From: Chloroflexota bacterium
Lineage (GTDB): Bacteria; Chloroflexota; Limnocylindria; Limnocylindrales; CSP1-4
Direction: 5' to 3'
Length of the DNA stretch: 51,965 nt
Assembly (NCBI GenBank): GCA_030446555.1
Contig: JAUJNA010000002.1
Location: forward strand, 104,582-156,546
Shown here: piece by piece, positions 25,623 through 32,271 of the stretch
How positions within the stretch are numbered: position 1 is the stretch's first letter
Layout of the letters: each line of letters starts with the position of its first letter
Position numbers and translations under genes: made by a program
Notes under the pieces: model-generated
Databases searched by the model: none
What the model was told of the DNA's origin: nothing
What the model saw: the letters and a program-made list of their open reading frames with translations, nothing else

Positions 25623-26197
25623 CGTTCCTCCTCCCCGATGGCTGCGCGAAGCTTCCTGAGCGCGTGGTGAAGTCTCGACTTGGCCGTCCCTTCCGGGATG
25701 CCGACGAGCTCGGCGACCCGTGGGACCGTCAGGTCGGCCTCGTAGCGAAGGACGACGACGATCCGCTCCTCGGGCGAGAGCCTCTCGAAGGCGCGCCGGA
25801 GTAGGTCTCGCAGCGCCGATGCGTCGGTTTCGTCCGGCGCGGTCGGGTGCTCGCTGTCCAGCGCGAGGCGGGGGATCTCCATGATCCGGCGCCTACGGCG
25901 GCGTCGCAACCGATCGCGACAGGCGTTGACGACGATCTTCCCGAACCAGGCCTCGAAGCGGCTCTGGTCCCGAAGGTCCGACCATCGCCGCCAGGCGACC
26001 TCCGCCGCGTCGTGGACCGCATCCTCGGCCTCGTACCGGTCGCCCAGGATGACCGCGGCAAGCCCATAGGCGTGGTCGAGTCCCGGGCCGACCAGACCGC
26101 GGAAGGCGGCGACCCGAGCGTCGGCCGCCGCGGCGGACATCGCCCGGTCGCGGCCCCGCTCCTGGTCGATCCGATCCACCACCAGCTCTGCTCGCAT
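25619..26197 (-). CDS. ECF-family RNA polymerase sigma factor
   Basis: 192 codons from ATG at 26197, with GGGAG upstream; ATG at 26140 is an alternative. Region 2 is DHAYGLAAVILGDRYEAEDA through RFEAWFGKIVVNACRDRLRR. Region 4 is ALRDLLRRAFERLSPEERIV through VPRVAELVGIPEGTAKSRLH. A run of nine arginines sits in the linker. Cotranscribed with its membrane partner downstream, and divergent from tRNA-Ala(GGC). Confidence 0.93.
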   Translation of the reverse strand: MRAELVVDRIDQERGRDRAMSAAAADARVAAFRGLVGPGLDHAYGLAAVILGDRYEAEDAVHDAAEVAWRRWSDLRDQSRFEAWFGKIVVNACRDRLRRRRRRRIMEIPRLALDSEHPTAPDETDASALRDLLRRAFERLSPEERIVVVLRYEADLTVPRVAELVGIPEGTAKSRLHHALRKLRAAIGEEER

Positions 26198-26338
26198 CCC
26201 GCTCCCACGACCCTTCAGTCGACTTGACGATCGGTGGGCTGGAATCGTTCATCTCACGGTACGGCGCGGCGGCGAGTCCCGGCCAGCCCGGACGCCGCCG
26301 CGCAAAGCTCTTCATCGCTTGCGGCAGGACCGATGGGG

Positions 26339-26344
26339 TAGGAT
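26339..26344 (+). promoter_or_regulatory. -10 element of tRNA-Ala(GGC)
   Basis: TAGGAT ends 11 bp before the tRNA, the same spacing as at tRNA-Ala(CGC). Confidence 0.45.
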
Positions 26345-26355
26345 TCGGGCCACGC

Positions 26356-26431
26356 GGGGCGATAGCTCAGCTGGGAGAGCATCTGCATGGCATGCAGAAG
26401 GTCCGGGGTTCGAGCCCCCGTCGCTCCACCA
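26356..26431 (+). tRNA. tRNA-Ala (anticodon GGC)
   Basis: 76 nt with encoded CCA. The acceptor arm GGGGCGA pairs with TCGCTCC. The anticodon stem TCTGC/GCAGA encloses ATGGCAT, giving anticodon GGC. The T arm is CGGGG-TTCGAGC-CCCCG. Confidence 0.96.
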
Positions 26432-26443
26432 CCTCAGGGATCC

Positions 26444-26515
26444 ATGGCACGCATGACGGTCACCATCCGCCGCTCGTTCGGCCTCCTGGGCCTTACCGGG
26501 GTCGCCGGCGCCTGA
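26444..26515 (+). CDS. Possible leucine-rich leader peptide of leuS
   Basis: A 23-codon frame starts 12 nt after the tRNA end, with AGGGA a few bases upstream. It contains a Leu cluster (FGLLGL) encoded by CTC, CTG and CTT and ends 33 nt before a strong hairpin. The position upstream of leuS suits ribosome-mediated attenuation, but short frames are common in GC-rich DNA and conservation is untested. Confidence 0.3.
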   Translation: MARMTVTIRRSFGLLGLTGVAGA

Positions 26516-26547
26516 GCGCGCCGCGCGGCCGACCCCGATCGCCCAGC

Positions 26548-26567
26548 CGCTCCGGCTAGCCGGAGCG
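26548..26567 (+). terminator. Hairpin between leader frame and leuS
   Basis: GCTCCGGC-TA-GCCGGAGC at 26549-26566 is a perfect palindrome, extended by one C-G pair. It is followed by CGGCCCTCCCCC, with no T tract, so it is a hairpin with possible attenuator function and not a textbook terminator. Confidence 0.4.
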
Positions 26568-26596
26568 CGGCCCTCCCCCGAGTCGAGACCGCTGCC

Positions 26597-29166
26597 ATGA
26601 CATCCGAACCGACGACCGCCCCATCGCCCACGCGCACCTATCGACCCGACCGCACTGGGCGCCCGATGGACCGATACGACCCGGCCGAGATCGAGCCGCG
26701 CTGGCAGGCGCGCTGGGATGAGCTCCGGCTCCACCACACCGACCTGCGCGACGAGTCGCGGCCCAAGCACTACGTCGTGACGATGTACCCGTACCCGTCC
26801 GGGGACCTGCACATCGGGCACTGGTCGGTCATGCCGCTGACCGATGCCGTGGCTCGCTTCCGGCGCATGCAGGGCTACAACGTCTTCTTCCCCATCGGCT
26901 TCGACGCCTTCGGCCTGCCCGCCGAGAACGCGGCCATCGCGAGCGGCGTCCATCCCCGCGAGTGGACCCGTCAGAACATCGAGACGATGCGCCGGCAACT
27001 GCGCGCGATGGGCAACATGTTCGACTGGGACGCCGAGCTGGCGACTTACGACCCCGCCTTCTACCGCTGGAACCAGTGGTTCTTCCTCCGGTTCCTGGAG
27101 TCGGGCCTGGCATACCGGGCCATGGCACCGGTCGACTGGTGCCCCCAGGACCAGGTCGTCCTGGCGCGCGAGCAGGTGGAGGACCCGAGCGCCGCTGCTG
27201 GCGGTGCGGGACGCCGGTCGTCAAGCGCGACCTGGAGCAGTGGTTCTTCCGTACCACCGCCTACGCGGACGAGCTGCTCCAGTACCCCGACATCTCGTGG
27301 CCCGAGCCGATCCGGCTCATGCAGACCAACTGGATCGGTCGGTCGGAGGGGGCCGAGATCGCCTTCAGCGTGGCGCCCGACGCCAGCCAGCCCGGTGGTG
27401 ACCAGATCCGCGTCTTCACCACCCGGCCCGACACGCTCTTCGGCGCGACCTTCATGGTGCTCGCGCCCGAGCACCCGCTGGTCGACAAGCTCACCCACGA
27501 CGCCCAGCGCGACGACGTCGACAAGTATCGAGCCGAGACTCGGCGCAAGTCGAGATGGACCGCCTGGCTGCCGACCGCGAGAAGACCGGCGTGCCGCTCG
27601 GATCGCATGCCGTCAATCCCATCAGCGGCGAGCGCATCCCCATCTGGATCGCCGACTACGTGCTCTCGGGCTACGGCACCGGGGCCATCATGGCCGTGCC
27701 CGCCCACGACCAGCGGGACTTCTCCTTCGCCGAGCGGTTCGGCCTGCCCATCCGACGCGTGGTTGCCGCACCGGGCATGCAGGACGAGCCGGTCGCATCG
27801 GCGTACGAGGGCGCCGAGGGGCATCCTGGTCGACTCCGGCGACTTCAGCGGCCGGCCCGCGGCGGAAGGCGGCCGGGCCATCACGGAGGCGCTGGCATCG
27901 GCCGGTGCGGGCAAGTCGACCGTCAGCTACCGGCTGCGCGACTGGCTCATCAGCCGGCAGCGCGCGTGGGGCACGCCCATCCCGGTCGTCTATTGCGAGG
28001 GCGCCTGCGGCATGGTGCCCCTGCCCGAGGAACAGCTGCCGGTGCTCCTGCCCGATGACTACGAGATCCGCTCCCAGGGCGGCAATGCCCTGGAGTCGGA
28101 CGAGCACTTCCTGGCGGCCGAGTGTCCACGGTGCGGCGGCCCGGCGCGCCGCGAGACGGACACGATGGACACGTTCGTCGATTCCGCGTGGTACTGGTGG
28201 CGCTACCTGGCGCCGCACAAGGACGCCGCCATCGACCGCGAGCTGGCCGATCGCTGGACGCCGGTGGACCAGTACACCGGTGGCGCCGAGCACGCGGTGT
28301 TGCACCTGCTCTACTCGCGCTGGTTCACCAAGGCACTCAACGATCTGGGCCTGGTCGGACATCGAGAGCCGTTCAAGCGCCTCTTCAACCAGGGCCAGAT
28401 CCTGGGTCAGGACGGGGAACGGATGAGCAAGAGCCGGGGCAACGTCCAGGATCCCGACGAGCTGGTCGAGCGGTACGGCGCCGACACGGTGCGGCTCTTC
28501 CTGATGTTCATGAAGCCGTGGGACGCCGACGCACCATGGGACCCGAGGGGGATCCGCGGAACGCGCCGCTTCCTGGACCGTGTCTGGAGCGTGACGCAGG
28601 ACCGGCACGGACACGACCGGGAGGCATCCGGTGCCGGCCCGGCGGATATCACGCCGGACGCGGGGCAGGAGCTGCTCCGGCTGGCGCATCGGACGCTGCG
28701 CGACGTCACGGCCGACTACGAGGGCTTCCGCTTCAACACGCTCGTCGCCAAGCTGATGGAGCTGACGAACGAGCTGATGCGGGCGCGCGGGACGGAGCTG
28801 GCGACGAGTGGCGACTACGACGCGAGCGTGCGCCTGCTGCTGTCGATGCTGGCGCCCATCGCGCCACACATCGCGGAAGAGCTGTGGAGCCGACGACTGG
28901 CGGCCGCCGGCGAGCCCTGGCGTTCCATCCACGCAGAGGCGTGGCCGGCCCACGACGAGGCACTCGCGGCCGTGGACCAGGTGCAGCTGCCGGTCCAGGT
29001 GAACGGCAAGCTGCGCGATCTCGTGCCCGTCGCCGCAGGAGCGTCGGAGGCTGAGGTCGAGCGGATCATCATGGCCCGCGAGCGGATCCGCGCCAACCTG
29101 GAGGGACAGGAAGTGATCCGCCTCGTCCACGTGCCGGGACGGTTGGTCAACATCGTGGTGCGCTGA
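26597..29166 (+). CDS. leuS: Leucyl-tRNA synthetase (frame broken by three indels)
   Basis: The protein is complete from ATG at 26597 to TGA at 29166 if three frame changes are allowed: near 27180, near 27550, and at the G run 27818-27821. Landmarks: HIGH motif in [12 protein letters not shown], zinc-type [16 protein letters not shown], editing domain [19 protein letters not shown] and [17 protein letters not shown], tRNA-binding and KMSKS motif in [10 protein letters not shown], and the C-terminal domain ([12 protein letters not shown]). Sequence on both sides of each break is conserved and unmutated. An essential single gene would not survive this, so sequencing indels are the likelier cause. 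Confidence 0.9.
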
Positions 29167-29180
29167 GAGGCGAGGGGCCT

Positions 29181-29873
29181 CTATCCCGCGGCCGCCACCC
29201 CATCGGGCGGATCGGCCGTCTCGCTCTTCCGTCGCTCCCGGTGGCGGGCGGCCTTTGCCCGGTTACCGCACGTGGACATGTCACACCACTTGCGCCGGCC
29301 GGTGGGCGACGTGTCATTGAAGACCCAGCGGCACTCCTCGTTGGCGCAGATGCGCAGGCGCTCCGGCTCCCCCTGGCTGACCTCGCGGGCGACGCTCTCG
29401 GCGAGGCGCGCCAGGGCACCGTCGATCGGGTCACCATCGTGGCGGTGATCGAGTGACACTCCGTCGGGGGCCGGCACGAGCTCATAGGTGTAGGGCGTCC
29501 GCAACGCCCGATTGACGCGCTCCAGCGCCTGCCCGTCGGGCGGCCGGCGCTCGACCGTCGCGTCGAGCACCTCGCGCATCGCGCCGCGCACCCGCCGGAT
29601 GCGACCCAGTGCTCGCTGCCCCACCTCCTCGTCGTCGGCGAACTGCGTGGCGAGACGCTCCATCGTCTGATCGTGGAGGAAGCCGTGCTCCCGCAACCAG
29701 TGCAGGGCCGTGGCCGGGCTGGCCAGGCGGTCGACCGGATCGCCCCGCTCCAGCTCGAGGGTGTTGACGAAGTCGAGGCCGTCCTGGAGGTCCGCCTGGT
29801 GGCCATGGGGCGCCTGACGGGAGTGCTCGGAGGCGTCGGAGGCAGAGGTGGTCGGGAAGCGCTGTTCGTTCAT
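29181..29873 (-). CDS. CGNR zinc-finger transcriptional regulator (ABATE domain)
   Basis: 230 codons from ATG at 29873. An N-terminal stress-regulator-like domain (LQDGLDFVNTLELERGDPVD) leads to the C-terminal zinc finger. That finger has Cys in ICANEECRWVF, CDMSTCGNRAKAARHRERR, and the CGNR signature itself. Such proteins are DNA-binding regulators. It is divergent from two very small genes, with GGTAACC sequences in the shared region, so autoregulation and control of those genes is a reasonable guess. Confidence 0.9.
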   Translation of the reverse strand: MNEQRFPTTSASDASEHSRQAPHGHQADLQDGLDFVNTLELERGDPVDRLASPATALHWLREHGFLHDQTMERLATQFADDEEVGQRALGRIRRVRGAMREVLDATVERRPPDGQALERVNRALRTPYTYELVPAPDGVSLDHRHDGDPIDGALARLAESVAREVSQGEPERLRICANEECRWVFNDTSPTGRRKWCDMSTCGNRAKAARHRERRKSETADPPDGVAAAG

Positions 29874-29875
29874 AA

Positions 29876-29930
29876 GGTAACCACTATCTCACGGTTGACA
29901 GGTTACGCGCACCCTGTCATGATGGTAACC
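29876..29930. promoter_or_regulatory. Divergent control region with GGTAACC repeats
   Basis: The palindrome GGTAACC occurs at 29876-29882 and 29924-29930, with a half-like GGTTACG at 29901. A plus-strand promoter is visible: TTGACA at 29895-29900, 17 bp, CATGAT at 29918-29923. The second palindrome overlaps its start point and the first lies at the CGNR start codon. The arrangement looks like paired operators. Confidence 0.55.
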
Positions 29931-29970
29931 GTTGGAACCCATCACACCAGTTATCGAAAGGAGTCGACCG

Positions 29971-30105
29971 ATGGACCTGCTGATCTCCCTGCTGGCCGTC
30001 GTCGCGGCCGTCGGTCTCTTCGACCTGGCAGCCGTCCGGTTCGGGGTCGACTCACGCCATCAGGTCGATGACAACCATCGACGAGATTCGGAAGGAGGCC
30101 ACTGA
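29971..30105 (+). CDS. Very small single-pass membrane protein
   Basis: 44 codons from ATG at 29971, with AAAGGAG 7 nt upstream. Residues 2-24 form a hydrophobic helix (LLISLLAVVAAVGLFDLAAV), followed by a polar tail (VDSRHQVDDNHRRDSEGGH). No family name recognised. It sits under the TTGACA promoter and is followed at once by a second tiny gene. Confidence 0.65.
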   Translation: MDLLISLLAVVAAVGLFDLAAVRFGVDSRHQVDDNHRRDSEGGH

Positions 30106-30279
30106 ATGTGGCAGATCGACGCGGTCCAAGCCCGCGACATCATCGCTCAACGCGAGCGCGAAGCACAGCAGGAGCGCCTGGGACGCCTCGCCTCCCGTCG
30201 CGGACGCCGCGAGCGTGGACCGATCGGTCGCGCACGAGCGCGGCTGACGGCGGCGACGGAGGGAGCGGTCAGCCGCTAG
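30106..30279 (+). CDS. Very small basic protein
   Basis: 57 codons from ATG at 30106, directly after the previous stop, with GGAGG 7 nt upstream. The N-terminal half is an amphipathic helix (AVQARDIIAQREREAQQERL) and the rest is Arg-rich (LASRRGRRERG). It could bind nucleic acid or a membrane face. Function unknown. A strong hairpin follows the stop. Confidence 0.6.
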   Translation: MWQIDAVQARDIIAQREREAQQERLGRLASRRGRRERGPIGRARARLTAATEGAVSR

Positions 30280-30301
30280 GTCGCCATCCCGACCTCCGCG
30301 A

Positions 30302-30331
30302 AGGGGCTCGTACCGAACGGTACGGGCCTCT
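30302..30331 (+). terminator. Hairpin terminator after the two small genes
   Basis: AGGGGCTCGTACCG and CGGTACGGGCCTCT pair around an AA loop with two G-U pairs, followed by TTCCC. The stem is long and the T tract is weak. Confidence 0.65.
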
Positions 30332-30356
30332 TCCCATGTCCGGCTCCGGTTCGCGC

Positions 30357-30362
30357 TAGGCT
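30357..30362 (+). promoter_or_regulatory. -10 element of the LLM oxidoreductase gene
   Basis: TAGGCT is followed by a leader of about 25 nt carrying GGAGG (30382-30386), five bases before the ATG. Confidence 0.45.
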
Positions 30363-30391
30363 GGACGGCCCGCCCCCCGTTGGAGGAACAG

Positions 30392-31351
30392 ATGTCCCCG
30401 CAGGCCCTCAAGCTCGGCGCCAACTGCTGGAACCAGTACACCGACTGGCCGGGCTTCCTCGAGGCGCAGCGTCGCGCCGACACGCTGGGCTTCGACAGCA
30501 TCTGGACGTGGGACCACCTCTATCCCATCGTCGGCTCGGTCGAGGGGCCGATCCTCGAGCCGTACACCGCGATGGCTGCCGTCGCCCAGGCGACCGCACG
30601 GGCGAGCATCGGGCTCATGGTGGGGGCCAACACCTTCCGCAACCCCGCAGTCACCGCCAAGATGGTCACGACGCTCGACCACATAAGCGCGGGAAGGGCC
30701 GTGCTGGGCATCGGTGGGGCATGGTTCGAGCCCGAGCATGTGGCGTACGGCCTCGAGTACGGGGCCAGCCCGGGCGAGCGACTGCGTTGGCTGGCCGAGG
30801 CGCTTCCTGTCATGCGCGGCATGCTCCGCGCCGAAGAGCCCAGCTCCGGTGGCCCCCGCTACCGCGTCACCGAGGTGCGCAACGACCCCCCTCCGGTGCA
30901 GGCGCACCTGCCCATCCTCATCGGCGGCAGTGGCCCCAAGGTGACACTCCGGCTCGTGGCGCAATACGGCGACGCGTGCAACGTGGGCGGGACGGTCGAG
31001 AGCGTGCGCGAGAAGGACGCCATCCTGCGCCAGCACTGCGAGGCGGTCGGGCGCGACCACCGCGAGATCGAGCGCACGGCCGGGATGGGCACGGTCATCA
31101 TCCGCGACTCGCGTGCCGAAGCAGAGCGCGTGCACCGCGAGATCTTCGCGCACAACGGGCGCGCCGAGCTGTGGAAGGACCAGCCGGTGGGCACGCCGGA
31201 GGACATCGCCGAGCGCTTCGCGCCCTTCCTGGAGATCGGCTACCGCCACCTCATCTGCGGCTTCCCGCCACCCTACGACGAGGAGTCGATGACCCGCCTC
31301 GCCACAGAGGTACGGCCGATGCTCGAGAGGGCGGACGAAGCCGCCGCCTGA
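30392..31351 (+). CDS. LLM-class F420/FMN-dependent oxidoreductase
   Basis: 319 codons from ATG at 30392, placed by the GGAGG five bases upstream. A TIM-barrel luciferase-like monooxygenase: LGFDSIWTWDHLYPIVG, GLMVGANTFRNPAVTAKMV, GRAVLGIGGAWFEPEHVAYG and LPILIGGSGPKVTLRLVAQY. Many members in this group of bacteria use coenzyme F420. The substrate cannot be told from sequence. Stands alone between a terminator and comEA. Confidence 0.92.
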   Translation: MSPQALKLGANCWNQYTDWPGFLEAQRRADTLGFDSIWTWDHLYPIVGSVEGPILEPYTAMAAVAQATARASIGLMVGANTFRNPAVTAKMVTTLDHISAGRAVLGIGGAWFEPEHVAYGLEYGASPGERLRWLAEALPVMRGMLRAEEPSSGGPRYRVTEVRNDPPPVQAHLPILIGGSGPKVTLRLVAQYGDACNVGGTVESVREKDAILRQHCEAVGRDHREIERTAGMGTVIIRDSRAEAERVHREIFAHNGRAELWKDQPVGTPEDIAERFAPFLEIGYRHLICGFPPPYDEESMTRLATEVRPMLERADEAAA

Positions 31352-31515
31352 CGTCGCGATGGATCGTCGACCGGTCGCCGTGGATAAGTCCGCGCTAAGG
31401 ACGGTTCCCTAGGCTCTCGCGATACGTCCGCCGACCGTCCCGAAGTGCCCCGGGTCGTCGACGGACGTCCTCATCTGCCGCCGCCCCTGCCCGCCGGCCC
31501 CGGAGGCGTGCCGCC

Positions 31516-32271
31516 ATGGATCCCCTACCGGCCGACTGGAAGACGCTCGGTGATCCCGTCCCCCTCGGGCCCGCCAGGACTCGGTCGGCAGACCAGAGCC
31601 GCCGGACCGACCGGCCTGCGCAGGGACCGTGGCTGCTCGCAGCCGCGCTCCTGCTCTCCGGTGGGGCCGCGCTCCTGGCGATCACCGTCATGGCCTGGTC
31701 GGCCGATCCGTCCGAGGTCGTGCTCACCGGCACCGACGTGACGGGCTCGGTACTCCCCGAGCGCCCCTCGCCGATCGGGCCCTCTCCGGTGCCGGTCGTC
31801 GAGGAGCTCGTCGTGGACGTGGAAGGCGGCGTCGTCCGCCCCGGCGTGCACCGCCTGGCAGCCTCGTCGCGGGTGGGGGATGCCATCGCCGCCGCGGGCG
31901 GATACGCGCCGCGCGTCGATGCCGCCGCCGCCGCGCTGACGCTCAATCTCGCCGCGCCGCTCGCGGACGGCGAGAAGATCCACGTCCCGGTGCTCGGCGA
32001 GGGCGGCGCCGCGCCATCCGTGCCGCCCACGCCGCCGACCGCCGCCGGGGCGGTGGGCGGTTCGGGGACATCGAGCGGTCCCATCGACCTCAACCACGCC
32101 GACGGTCCGACCCTGGAGACGCTGCCCGGGATCGGACCGGTCACCGCCGGTGAGATCATCGCGGCCCGGGAGGTGGCGCCGTTCACGACCATCGATGACC
32201 TGCGATCGCGCGGCATCGTCGGCCCGGTCACGATGGAGCAGATCCGCCCGCTCGTCACCGTCGGAGGCTAG
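31516..32271 (+). CDS. comEA: ComEA-type DNA-binding competence protein
   Basis: 251 codons from ATG at 31516, with GGAGG upstream. One N-terminal transmembrane helix (LLAAALLLSGGAALLAITVM), a SLBB domain (VVDVEGGVVRPGVHRLAASS), a Pro/Gly linker, and a C-terminal helix-hairpin-helix pair (IDLNHADGPTLETLPGIGPV, FTTIDDLRSRGIVG). It binds incoming DNA on the outer face of the membrane and passes it to ComEC. Its TAG overlaps the comEC GTG by one base. Confidence 0.94.
   Translation: MDPLPADWKTLGDPVPLGPARTRSADQSRRTDRPAQGPWLLAAALLLSGGAALLAITVMAWSADPSEVVLTGTDVTGSVLPERPSPIGPSPVPVVEELVVDVEGGVVRPGVHRLAASSRVGDAIAAAGGYAPRVDAAAAALTLNLAAPLADGEKIHVPVLGEGGAAPSVPPTPPTAAGAVGGSGTSSGPIDLNHADGPTLETLPGIGPVTAGEIIAAREVAPFTTIDDLRSRGIVGPVTMEQIRPLVTVGG

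Noticed and set aside
26432-26596. T-box riboswitch upstream of leuS
   Set aside because: I found no T-box core or specifier loop; only a short frame and a hairpin.
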